Of a DNA stretch of 64,000 nucleotides, positions 32,894 through 44,230 are shown one piece after another. The position numbers and the translations under genes are program-made. The stretch is from Aquilaria yunnanensis (lineage: Eukaryota; Streptophyta; Magnoliopsida; Malvales; Thymelaeaceae), in NCBI GenBank assembly GCA_039654915.1, contig CM077595.1, forward strand, positions 85,787,501 to 85,851,500, in the 5' to 3' direction. Within the stretch, counting starts at the first letter, position 1. Every line of letters begins with the position of its first letter. The notes under the pieces were generated by a model. It was not told the origin of the DNA, did not search any database, and was given only the letters and a program-made list of their open reading frames with translations.

Positions 32894-35661
32894 GATAATT
32901 TAAGATAATATTTTATAAGTTCTTGTCAGATACTATAAAAAAAGTTGAGCCTAAAATCTAGATCTCTAAAAATAGGTGGGGAAAAGTATATGTTTGAACG
33001 AATAATAGCGGTTTCTTTTGTTTTCCCCGGAACATAATGCAACATTTATTGGAAACCATTAATATGTAATACTAATATATTCTCTATTCTTTTTGGTTGC
33101 GTTTTAGGTTTTGGCGTTTTGCTCTTGGCGTGTAAGTTAGGTGATTAAGCACGTGCAACTAAATGTTGTTGGATAAAAGAAATTTGGTACGATCATGAGA
33201 AAAAAAAGTACAGGACAGTTCGTTTTGATTTAAACCCGATTAATGAGGGCGCATTAATTCCGGGTCGGGTTGTGATTCTCGCGGGTCATGGAGAGTTTGT
33301 TTGTTGAGTGTGAAAACGTCCTTTATTTTGGACATAATTACATTAGGCACCATTGCAGCAGAGGTGCCTTCTCCTTTGCCTTTGTCCGTCTGTCTTCCTC
33401 GCCGACAAGCTCAGCTTTCATTTTATTGTCCAGCAGATGCGACAACAAGATGAGGTCCCGGAGGCGCTGACTGTCGATGCCTTTCTTTCTTGTCCTCTAC
33501 GCAGTTCCCACCTGAGTCCGTCTTCTCTTCCTCACTCTCAGATTCATCGATCTGCCGCCGTTCGCTGCCGATTTCCCTATCCACCGCCTGGATTTCAGCT
33601 CCAGATCTGGCTTTAGAGAAACCGCTCCTCTGGTAGACTCTCTAAAGAAACTTCCTCCGGAGCAGTTCTATAGACATGGATTTGTGATTGGAAAGGCATC
33701 AGAAGCCGGATTTGAGAATGAAATGTACAAGATACTGTCGATGAATCGGATTCATCAGCTGGTTTAGGAAACCAGATCCGATGTTTTCTTTCCAGTGGCT
33801 CGCCATGTAAATACTACAAAACTCATACCCCATTTTATAACTTTAATGGCCAACCCTCTGTTGACCAGTGTTTGACCAAGAATAATGCACTCTCATCAAT
33901 TGGATTAAAGCCATCCAAACTACCCCTAAGAGAGTGACTGCGCGTGCCATTTCCCAAGCACAGGCAAGTGCGTAAATTCCTCAGCTGTTTGCGTTTTGAG
34001 TCTACTGCGAAAGCTGGGTATGCCATGAATTTTAAACCTCAACATCACACACTAGAGCTAGTCTAACCAAGTTTGTCAAGATTTAGACCCTATCAAAAAT
34101 CGTTTTTTGTTATATAAGATTGGGATCATAATATCATATCATAGATTATAAAATTCTATCAAAAATTTAAAATTTTTTGTTTAAATAATATAATTTATGT
34201 AAAAGATCAATTATATTATAAACTCAAGTAAAATTTAAGTGTTATAGCAATAGTAAAATATAATTATTGATACGATACAAGTAAAATTCAAACTTTAATA
34301 GCTTATATATCAACATAACCAATAAAATAATCAACACAAGTTTGAAAGAAATTTATAAAGAAATACCTTATTAACAAAAAAAAAGAGAGTATAATGCCCA
34401 TAATTTAAATATTCAGTAATTAAATTTCAATAAATTTAAAATGCATAATAATTTTTTTACAGTAAGTAGATAATTTAAAATTAGTAATTTTTTCTTCTTG
34501 AATAAATAAGTTCAACTTACAAAAAGAAAAAATTGGTAATTTGAATGTCTGTTAATTGTAAAAAAATTATTATATATATTAAATTTACAATAACATAATT
34601 ATTAAATAATTTAAATTATACTTTAAAAAGTTACTATTAAATAGTTTAAGTTAATATTTTATAAGTTATCATCGGATATTATAAAAAAATTGAACGTAAA
34701 ACCTAGGTTGTTAAAAATAAATTAGGTAAAGTATATGTTAGACGAAAATAGCGGTTTCTTTTGTTTTCCCCGGAACATTTATTGGAAACCATTAATAAAG
34801 TAATACTAATATATTCTCTTTTCTTTTTGGGTGCTTTTTAGGTTTTGGCGTTTTGCTGTTGGCGTGTTAAATTAGGTGATTAAGCACGTGCAACTGAATG
34901 GTGTCGGATAAAAGAAATTTGGTACGGTCATAAGAAAAAAAATACATAAGAGAACGACCGTGCGCGCTATTTTCCGAGCACAGGCAGTTGCGTAAGTTCC
35001 TCGGTTGGTCGCGTTTTTAGTCTACTGCGAAAGCTGGGTATGCCATGAATTACAAACCTCAACATCACACGCTAGAGCTAGTCTAATCAAGTTTGTCAAG
35101 ATTTGGACCTATCCAAAGTTATTTTTTGTTATATAAAATTGGATCATAATATCATATTATAGATTATAAGATCTTATTAAAAATTTAAAATTTTTTATTT
35201 AAATAATATAATTTATATAAAAAATTAATTATATTATAAATTTAAGTAAAATTTAAGTGTAATAATAATGGTAAAACATAATTATTGATACGATACAGGT
35301 AAAATTTAAACTTTAATAACGTATATATCAACATAATGAATAAAATAATCAACACAAGTATAAAATAAATTTATAAAAAAATACATTATTAACAAATAAA
35401 AGATAGTACAATGCCCTTAATTTAAATATTTAGTAATTGAATTTCAATAAATTTAAAATGAATAATAATTTATTTTATAGTAAGTAGATAATTTAAAATT
35501 AGTAATTTTTTCTTTCTAAATGAAATAAGTTCAACTTATAAAGAGAAAAAATTGGTAATTTGAATGTCCATTAACTGTAAAAAAATTATTTTATATATTA
35601 AATTTACAGTAAGACAATTACTGAATAATTTAAATTATGCTCTAAAAAGTTATTATTAGAC
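32894..35661. repeat. Tandem segmental duplication, about 1 kb unit
   Basis: Copy A (32894-34640) and copy B (34641-35661) align through ATTTTATAAGTT, GCGGTTTCTTTTGTTTTCCC, AGGTTTTGGCGTTTTGCT, GATTAAGCACGTGCAACT, AGTCTACTGCGAAAGCTGGG and TTAAACCTCAACATCACAC (TACAAACC in B). Copy A has about 0.7 kb more (33216-33925). Without it, both copies are close to 1.02-1.03 kb. The conserved GC-richer core looks like promoter or leader sequence, but no coding start is apparent. Confidence 0.8.
33216..33925 (+). other. Gene-like GC-richer segment present only in copy A
   Basis: The plus strand reads CT-rich leader-like DNA, then an open stretch near 33560-33766 with FRETAPLVDSLKKLPPEQF, YRHGFVIGKASEAGFENEMY and KILSMNRIHQLV before a TAG. 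I do not recognise the protein. Codon-like composition and lack of similar sequence in copy B suggest an inserted gene fragment, or the part lost from copy B. Confidence 0.45.
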
Positions 35662-35834
35662 AGTTACTTGGAGTTAACAAATTACGTCGAATTGGGGGCC
35701 AAAATGAAACATTTTTAATGGATTTAGAACCAAAATATGACGTTTTGAATAGGTTTTGGATCTAAATAAAACATTTAGTAGACTATAAATGAAAACAGAA
35801 TGATAATTAAATGTTAGGGATCATCCATACAATT
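35662..35834. repeat. Diverged right end of the MITE family
   Basis: GAGTTAACAAATTACGTCGA, CAAAATGAAACATTTTTAAT, AATGATAATTAAATGTTAGG and ATCCATACAATTT match the right part of the MITE at 31964-32125 in the same order. It directly follows duplication copy B. Confidence 0.65.
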
Positions 35835-35853
35835 TGTCTCAACAAAAATCAAT

Positions 35854-37559
35854 ACCCAGGTAGGATCGATAGAATCTTTCAATCTTACGATCCTATGATC
35901 CTAGTCACGATTCTACTATGATTCTATCATGTCTTCGATTCTACAACATTTTGACAAAGTTTTCCATGTTGGGATTACAGGATCATACATTAACTTATTT
36001 TCTTGTATTGTTCGAGTCACATAACTTCAATTTATCCTACCAAACTATTTTATCTCATATAGAGCAGCTTATTTGGATCCTTTTCTGTTACTTTCACTAT
36101 TAAAATTAACAAAACTTCAGCAAAAATCTCTAATTTAATCCTAAAATTTTCTTCATCCTGCTCACTACACTCTAAAACTTTTAGATCTAACATTTCCACT
36201 ATCATCTTCATCAAATATAATTTTCTCTCCTTCATGATTTCCACCACAAATAATCAAAAACCGGTCAACTCTTTTTCACAGTTTTTCTCTCCGATGATCT
36301 TCGCCATTTTCTCCTCCGCACCCTCCCGATCTCCGGTCACCCGTTGTCCTTGCCGCCTTTGACCTTTCCCTTAGTAGCCCCACTGCCTCGACCTCTCTCC
36401 CCCTTTCCCATCATCATTGCACTCTGGGAGTTGATCCGACGCTATAATACCTCTCGTTTCTCTCTGTAACAGCCCTAGATCTCCCGTTTCCCTCCGTCGC
36501 AGGCCTCGATTTCCAAATGCCACTGTCAGCTTTCTTATCACGCGCCTCCGATTTTGTCATCGCGTTCCTTCGATTCATCTCCTATTCGTCCTAGCCAATT
36601 CATCACCACCTGTCTCCACTCCACTTCCAAATCTCAGGATGAGGAAGAACCCGAATCAGGTTTTGATTTTTATGAAAGCGGATTTGAAGGGAAGAACCCG
36701 AATTTGAGAAGAGCCAAATCGTCAAACTCGCACTCTCAATCGTCTCGTGTCATTAGAAATATGCATGATCGCTGACTAGATAAACCGAGGGGAAGCAGCT
36801 AACAAGCTTTTGTAGATTCCAAATCCATGCTTGTGACCTTAATTGCTGCTTACAAGTTAAAGTTAGAATGTGATTTGAACTTAGAAAGCGTGATGGAGGG
36901 GCAAGAGAGTAAGATGAAAAAATTTGTGCTTAGAAAATCGGGTGTTCAAAAGGAGGAATAGAAAATGGTGTTTAGAGTGAGCTGAAGATGATAGAAGAGT
37001 TGCTAGATTCATAAGTTTTAGATTGCTAATAGTAGGATGAAGAAAATCTGGGGACTAAAATTATTTTTTTTATTGAAATTATGCTAAAATTAATGGCCAA
37101 AGTAGTTATGCTATATGAGACATGATACTTGCTAGGATAAAATGGAGTTATATGACTTGAATAGGATAAAAAAATAAGTTAAGGAATCTACAGTGAATTT
37201 TACTTAATTTTTTTTATTATTATATTATAAATTTTTTTAACAAAATTTATATTTAGAAATTACAAGACTTATAAGTTTTAAATATAAATTTTTCAAAAAA
37301 AAAAAAAAATAAATATTAATGTAAATAAATTTTAGTCAAACTTAAGTAAAAAACACTGAAATAACGTAAAGAATTTTGGACGAAGGTAGTATCATTGTTT
37401 TGACACTTGAACTTTACTTAAGTTTCCAATATAATTCTTCTTTTATATGAATTATATTATTTATTACAAGGAATTTTGATCTTTTACTAGGATCTTATGA
37501 TCCACAATCCAATTTTACGATTTTGATCTTATATGATGAAAAATTATCTTAGGTAGGGT
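35854..37559. mobile_element. Possible TIR element carrying a gene fragment
   Basis: ACCCAGGTAGGAT at the left and the reverse complement of the right end, ACCCTACCTAAGAT, are similar, and inward both have ATCCTAGT-containing blocks (GATCCTATGATCCTAGTCAC against GATCATAAGATCCTAGTAAA). The interior 36250-36780 is GC-richer and CT-rich (plant leader-like), then an open stretch of 73 residues (36554-36775, PESGFDFYESGFEGKNPNLR). No transposase and no clear target duplication. The protein is not recognised. Confidence 0.4.
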
Positions 37560-37949
37560 CACAATCTTAATAACCATGCGTTATTGAGCTACGCCCTTGA
37601 TCACCATTGATTCTAGACCAATTAACCAAAGCTTGTGTTTCGGCTCATTGATCAGAGCAGACTCTGTTTTAGTTTAGGAGATTAATTTCAATGCCGTCAT
37701 TGATAATGATTGAACTATTGAACTAGGTTCTTTCGATTTTTTTTCATATGATTTTGATTTTGGTTATTTTGAATTTGAATTTGATTTTTAATTATTTTGA
37801 TTTTGATCATTTTTTGAGTATATGATTTTGAAATTTGAGCATATGATTTTGATTGTTTAGAGCATATGAGAAAATGATTTTTATTTTTATTTTTAATTGT
37901 TCATGGGTATGCTGCTAGTGGGTATATATAAGCATATGATTATGATAAA
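37560..37949. other. AT-rich spacer with GATTTTGATT words
   Basis: The stretch 37730-37900 is a degenerate run of TGATTTTGATTTTG and GAGCATATGATTTTGA repeats. No gene is seen. It leads directly into the hAT fragment. Confidence 0.55.
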
Positions 37950-38192
37950 TTGATCTGTTTGATATTGACTATTCTTATGACTGATGCTACTGTAGAAAGC
38001 GCATTTTTAGCTATAGAAATTATGAATACTAGATTGAGAAACAAGATAAACAAATATTTTCCTGTTGATAGAAAGATTTTGTATATTGAAAAAGACCTTG
38101 TAGAGACTTTTAATTTGGATTCAATAATTACTCATTTCAAAGACTTGAATAAGCGTGGTATTAAATTTCGAATTGAACTTAATTATTGTTGA
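37950..38192 (+). pseudogene. hAT transposase C-terminal dimerisation fragment
   Basis: The 80-residue frame reads TVESAFLAIEIMNTRLRNKI, then RKILYIEKDLVETFNLDSI and ITHFKDLN. This is the hAT C-terminal region, in which T-x-E-R-S-F-S-A-M-K-x-x-x-x-R-L-R-N and the YIEKD block are conserved. Arg of the ERSFS block is lacking (ESAFLA here). No upstream catalytic part or TIRs were found, so it is a remnant. Confidence 0.78.
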
Positions 38193-39312
38193 CTTTCAAA
38201 TTTCATGGATTTATATGTAACTTTATATAATTTTTTCTATTATTGATTAAACTTTATATATGTTAATAACCTGCCCCTACTCCTTAGGCTCGGTTCTTGG
38301 CTATACACCTAATTACTGGTGACAGTAAAAAGAAAGTGAACAAATAGTTATGAGGATAATATTAGTGAAAAAAGGACTTATTTGAAAAGAGTTCTTATGG
38401 TTAATACCAAACAAAAAACTTAGTGAATTTCATGGCTAATGATGGTGATTTGAGTTTTGAGTTATCATAAATACTTTAACGGAGTAATGCCATGACGATC
38501 TTTCAATCAATCTCATTGTTGTTATCCTAGGTTCAGGTTTTTTGATTAGAGAGTTGTATTTATTCCTCTTTGATGACTAGTGATTGTGCTACTAGTGTAA
38601 TTTATTACTGAATTGACAAATTTGGGTATAATATTGCTTTTAGAACTTGCTTGAGGAGTGATGGTAACCTAGCAGGCTTTGATCAATTTTGAGGTCTAAT
38701 GAGCCCAATGGTATGGGTGACAAAGTGGATGTAGATTCTATTTTTTTTATTCTATTTGGTAAAAATCATTAAAAAAAAAGTAATATTGTTTGTAATTCAA
38801 CTAAAAAAATAACCATTATTGTTTTGTATTTCAAAAAACCACTAATGTTTTAAAAGTGGGTTAAATCCCTAACTTTTCATTTAATTAATCACCCAATGAT
38901 ACCTAAAAGTTTTCTCCTCTTCTTACAAGAGACAAAAATATAAAAAGATTGCAAGTGGGTTGTTAATTGGCAAAGAAACTCGATCAAAACATAAACCTTC
39001 ATTAGGCACATGAAGAATGGGACTATCTTAGGTCACTTGTTCTTCTTTGTTTCACATTGGATAAATTAGAATTTGAGTTAATTTTCACTTATGTAGAAAA
39101 CAATAAAGAAGGAGTTGAGAAGTTGATGCGCAAGGTGGACTTGGAAGGTGATGAGTAAATAACAAGGATTTCGTGAGGTAAACACAAAAGGCATTGATTC
39201 CAACGTGGTGAAAATAAATCTGCTTGAGGTGTTCTCAGTGTATGATGTAGACGGTGACATACCAATCTTGGCAAAGAGGTTTATAAGGCATGAGGAGCCT
39301 TGTTAGAAGCTG
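38193..39312. other. AT-rich DNA, possible decayed LINE ORF1 at the right
   Basis: No domain is recognised. From about 39000 onwards the plus strand has Lys/Glu-rich pieces (VENNKEGVEKLMRKVDLEGD) that may belong to the LINE ORF1 that follows. Evidence is weak. Confidence 0.4.
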
Positions 39313-40750
39313 ATGTTGATGGAGAACCAAATGCTGATCATCAACGTTAACAACACAAAGATGAGTTTGTCAATTTTAAGGAATTTAAGTCAATTCTTAT
39401 TCCTTAAATCTAGGCTTGCATCTTTCAATGAAGTTAAGACAAAGCATAATGGTCCGGAGCTAAAATTTAATGATCAAGTTTCTACTGCTGCATTGCTTAT
39501 GAAAAAGAAAGCTTCCAATGACTCACCTAAATCCGTTTCCACTAGAAAAATTGTGACAAACTTTTGAGCAACTTTCAACCTTTGAAAGATCTTTCAGCTG
39601 ATGCATAAGTTTTGTCCATTCTTTCCATGCTTACTGATGTTTCAAGGGAAAATGATTTTTCCGGGGAAAAAAAAAAATTAAAAGAAAAAAGGCAAAGCTA
39701 TACCTCCTTAACCCAAACCCTTCATGAGGAATATGGTTGATAAAGGTAAACCACATTCCTCTTAATGACTATCTCTTTTGGAATGTTCAAGGCTGTAACA
39801 AGCCTAAAAAAAGAAAAGTCACATTTTTTTTTTTTAGTTTAGAAGATTGCTAATGTTAATGCTTGCTTTCATGTTATTGGCCTAGGGGATTTACCTTTTG
39901 AGGGGATATTTTACACACGACACAATTAGCAAGTTGAGTTCAGTGTTGTCTTAGCTACTTTCCCTGATACTCAAGTGGTTTTTGGTGCTCTCCATACATC
40001 AGATCACTCATCTCTCATCTTCTCTTTGCATCAAGTTGAGTACAAGAGATCTTTACTTTTAAATTTTGAATCTATGGCTTAATAATTTGAAGTTTCATCA
40101 AATTGTAGAGGACAGTATAACAACTAGGTTTCTTTGTGCAAAATGTACCAATTTTTTTAGAAATTGAAAGTGGTTAATAACTTCATTTAAGGAAATGCAT
40201 AGAATCTAATATTGAAAAATGGTCATTGATACGTTAGTTCCTTTAAAAATTTATAGCAGTAATTTTCTTTACAAAGGTAAAATGAGGGGTTTCAATTAGT
40301 AATGATTTATTATAAAAAGCTCTTGAAAGCTGATTTCAATTATATGAAGAAAAAAAAAATCATATTGCATGGCTTTAAGAAAATAATGAAAACAACAAAA
40401 TTTTCCAATCCAAGCCTCGAAGCCAAAGCACAAAAATCTGGTAGATTCCAACACCAATAGGGTTGTAATTATTGATCCCAGGATTATTCAAATTGAGTTC
40501 CTTAATTTTTATCAAAAGGCTCATGAGGGAAAGAACAATTCTCCTTCATAAGGTGAGTAGAAAATTGTTTAGATTGTATACTTTTCTTTTGGATGAGGCT
40601 TAGGCTTTTGTGATGAGTCCTATCAAACAGGAAAAAGTGAACAGGATTTATGGTCCATCCTTTCAAATAATGCACTTGGGCTAAATAGGCTCATTGCAAT
40701 GTTCTATAAAGCATGTTTCCCTAGGCTATAGACTTGATCATTGTTTCTGT
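39313..40750 (+). pseudogene. LINE relic 3: ORF1-like, endonuclease and RT start
   Basis: After a short ORF1-like frame (39313-39567) the plus strand reads NDYLFWNVQGCNKPKKRKV (39764-39830), the opening block of LINE endonuclease. Next is DLPFEGIFYTRHN (39888 on), then LHTSDHSSLIFSLHQVEYKR (about 39990-40050), the catalytic SDH block. Near 40600-40745 EAQAFVMSPIKQEKV and NNALGLNRLIAMFYKACF match the linker and start of RT. Stops are frequent. Sequence similarity then ends and resumes about 4 kb downstream. Confidence 0.7.
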
Positions 40751-41664
40751 GACAGAATTAGGATTTGAGAGTGTCCACGTGGAGTATGTACTTCACTTAA
40801 CAGATGTTAACAATGTTTCCATCCCAGAGTCGTTTATACTTTGAATCAAAATAAAAACTGCCAAAATTTTAAGAGAAACCAACGATTCCATACAAACAAA
40901 ATTTTCTCTCTAATCTGTTTAATTCAAAAACATAGGGTTGTAGGACATTCTACACCTATTATGTTTTTCGGTAGCCTGCTGCTTTATGTTTTGCCCCTAT
41001 GCTTCATTGTTCCCAACTTTGTTCTCATCCTTTCATTGAAGTTCACGATCGATCAGCATCATTCCTAATGTGACCTTGCCAATTGGTTCCTTTCACCGCC
41101 GCATCACCATTCATCTGATTTCAAGAAGTTGGAATAGTAGGATTGTTACAAATCGGTGGTGACGTTATTGTACATTTGAGTTGTGGTTTCTTCATCCGTG
41201 GAAGTTATTTTCTAAAAGGTTATGGGCAAGTTATGTATGAAATTAGTAATATGATAAGTGTGGGTATAGTTTAGTTGGTTTAGTTTCAAATTAATATTGG
41301 TTTTGGTGGCTGATATGGATTTATGATGTTTGGTTATGTACTGTAATAGTACAAAACTGGTCTGATTCTTTGGTGGGTATGTGTTGTTTGTTGCCTTATT
41401 TTTTCCCTTCTAATTTCTATATGGTTTTTCTTTCTTCAGTTTCAACAAAGAATTTGGTTGTTTATTCCATTTTTCGCAATTTTTTTGAAATTGAATTGCA
41501 ACACAGGTTTTGTTAATAAATCTTGATGATGAATTGAGAAGCTAAGCTAGGAAATCTCGATTCTTAATTAGGCACCCATGGCTGGGTGTAGTTTGGTTGG
41601 TATAGATTTGAAATTGATATGTTTGGTGGTCTATAAAAATAGTATAAAATTGATCTAATTCATT

Positions 41665-41666
<2 letters not shown>

Positions 41667-41697
<31 letters not shown>
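41667..41697. repeat. (TA)n microsatellite
   Basis: About 15 perfect TA units. Confidence 0.95.
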
Positions 41698-41700
<3 letters not shown>

Positions 41701-42116
41701 TTCAAGCATGATTCTAGTTGGTGGTTATTGGTTATTGAAAACAGTTTGTGTTGTATGAATGTTTAGGATGGAATTGCATATAAGTGGAGATTTGGAATTG
41801 TATGCAATCGTCTAATATCTAATTGTACAGAATCAAATTGTAGATGTATTCAACTGGAGTTATTCTGTATCAAAGAGGAATATCAAAAAATCTGAAATCT
41901 GTTATATGGAAGCAATTCACAAATGTATGAAATTGAGCTATCGTTAAATGAGATAAAAAAATTCTAGAATTCTGATATCTGTTTAAATGAAAGTGACAAA
42001 AATATGTATAAAATTAAGGTGATACTATATTGTTGTGGAGTTTTGAAAGTGTGAATTCTAATTTAGGAAACTGGGTTGCTATTATATGAAATTTGTTGTT
42101 ATATGTATGTATGTCT

Positions 42117-42157
42117 CTGTGTGTGTGTGTCTTTGTGTGTGTGTGTGTGTGTGTGTA
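42117..42157. repeat. (GT)n microsatellite, interrupted once
   Basis: TGTGTGTGTGTGTG, then CTTTG, then a further run of about 12 GT units. Confidence 0.95.
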
Positions 42158-43429
42158 GTATGAAACTGATATTGTACAACATTACTATACAAACACAGGT
42201 TCATATACGTATGAAGTTATGTTTATATTATATAAGTTTTAAGTTTTGATAGTGCATGAAATTTGAAATTATTTATATGAAGTTAGGTGCTATTTGCGTG
42301 GAATTGGTTAATTTTTTTGGAATATAGTGCTCAAATATAACAATGAAATGTGAGGACATATATAATATTTTAGTTGGTGGAAAACCAAACCTGAACACAA
42401 TTTATGGCTGCAACCGAGTTTCTATTATATGAAATTGATATTTTGTATATGAAATTGAGTCTTTATTATACGAAACTATTACCTATTGTAAGAAATTAAA
42501 TTCATATTGTATAATTGCATGAATTGAGATTTTGATGGACGAAATTGGGTTTCATGGTATATTAGATTGGAAATGTTGATGCACAAATTAGAAATCTATT
42601 AAAAGAAAATGGTTTCCTATCGAACAAAATTAAGTATATGTCATACAAAAATGGGTTTGTATGATACAAAATTGATTCTTCCAATAAAATCTGGCGAAAA
42701 ATATACCAATATAAACTAAATTCTTAATTTATTAAATTAGTAAAATATGGTACGAAATGGATATCCAAATGAATGAAACTCTTTGACAAGATTGTTTCCG
42801 AATGAATAATATCTTTTTTAATATTTATCATATTCAAAATATTATCTTTATTTGTTTCCTTAGAATTATATGTTCAAATGAATTTTCAGATTTAAAATTA
42901 TATGTTCAAATCATTTTTCAGATTTAAATTCTCTAATTAAAAATATTATCTTTAATATTTATCAAAATTACGTAATTGAAAAAAGCAAGTTACATGAATT
43001 TATTCTCAAACCATGCGCTGACTTATCTCTTTCCATAAGTTACCGTATCTCCCTTTTTTAATTCAAAGTTACCATATCTCCTAATTTGACAAAAGGAAAA
43101 TATTGAAAACGGCAAGATAAATATCAAAGCAATAATCCGCTCCACCGGCAAATGCCTAGTTATTATCCTGTGAACATATATCTAATTATATTAGACATAT
43201 TAACCTACTTTTAACTCTTAATATATAATCAATCTCCATAAAAAAAAATTTGACAAAATTGCTCATCACAAAAAACTCTCTTTCCCTTTAGAAATTTCAC
43301 CTCATTCCCGCCACCGCCGAGGTTATTGTTGCCGCTGCTGCCTTTGCCACTGCTGCCCTTTTCTAATCTTCCGTCATTACTCGCATTTATATAAGTTTCA
43401 AAGACAAAAATACAAAGTATTTAAAGCAA

Positions 43430-43990
43430 TTAGAAAAAATGTACAAACAAGTATGTATAAATGTCTGAAATAATATGCAGTTTATTTGTTCTCTTCAATA
43501 ATAGGCAAACTATTTGTTCTCTGCCAAAATAATATATAAACATGTAAAAGTGTATAAATAAATATGTTAAAGCATCTACAGAAATATCTAAAAATGTCTG
43601 AGTAATATATAAATAATTTATTATTTTAAAAAATTGAAAGTGTTTGAATTAATAAGTAAAAGTGTCTAAATGACCATATAAAAGTGTGTGATGAAAAATA
43701 TAAAAAATGATACTTAAATTTATAGAAGTGTCTAAATAAATATGTTAAAGCGTCAACAGAAATAAATTAAAATGTCTGAGTAATATGCAAATAATTTATT
43801 GTTTTAAAAATGAAAGTATTGAAATTAATAAGTAAAAATATCTGAATGACTATGCAAAAGTATCTGACAAAAAATATAAAAATGACTATAACAATGAGCA
43901 GAAAATCTATTATTTTTAAAATTAAAAGTGTCTAAAAGAATAAATTAAAAAGTTTAAATGAATATATAAAAATGTTTGATTAAATGTATA
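43430..43990. repeat. Short tandem array with a 178-bp higher-order duplication
   Basis: Variants of AAAATGTCTGAATAATATGT recur about every 25-35 bp. AAATATGTTAAAGC occurs at 43560 and 43738, and the following 150 bp match, so there is a larger unit of 178 bp. Confidence 0.75.
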
Positions 43991-44042
43991 CAATTAACTC
44001 AAAACAATCATCTTTAAGAATTTGAACCAGCAGAAGAAGTCA

Positions 44043-44230
44043 GGAAGCCTCTGTCGTCACTCGTAAGCCCCTGGCGGCCTCCTCCGCCATTTTGAAAGTC
44101 AGGAGCCAAACTTGGGCGTCGTGCCTGTTGGAGTCATGAATCTCCGCTGTGAACTTCACCCCAGGCCGCCTCCACTCTCCACGATACTTGTTCTTTTCTC
44201 CCCCACCGTCCTTACCACTGCACTCCATTT
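44043..44230 (-). pseudogene. AP2/ERF DNA-binding domain fragment
   Basis: In the 169-residue minus-strand frame (44549-44040), residues 119-169 read [40 protein letters not shown] and AR. This follows the AP2/ERF domain (YRGVRxRPWGKxAAEIRD...RVWLGTFxTAEEAA). Trp of the RPWG block is Gly, WLGTF is WLLTF and the end is frameshifted: one base out, the next residues would read RAYE as expected. Upstream residues are Ser/Leu/Pro-rich and probably leader-derived. It is a captured, non-functional piece of a transcription-factor gene. Confidence 0.8.

Larger units (their letters stand above)
40751..43140. other. AT-rich DNA with degenerate GAAATTG repeats and microsatellites
   Basis: Lies between two parts of the same LINE, so it is probably inserted DNA. 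From about 41860 to 42760 variants of TATATGAAATTGAGTTT recur at irregular spacing of 25-60 bp. It also contains a TA run (41667-41697) and a GT run (42117-42157). No gene is seen. Confidence 0.55.
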
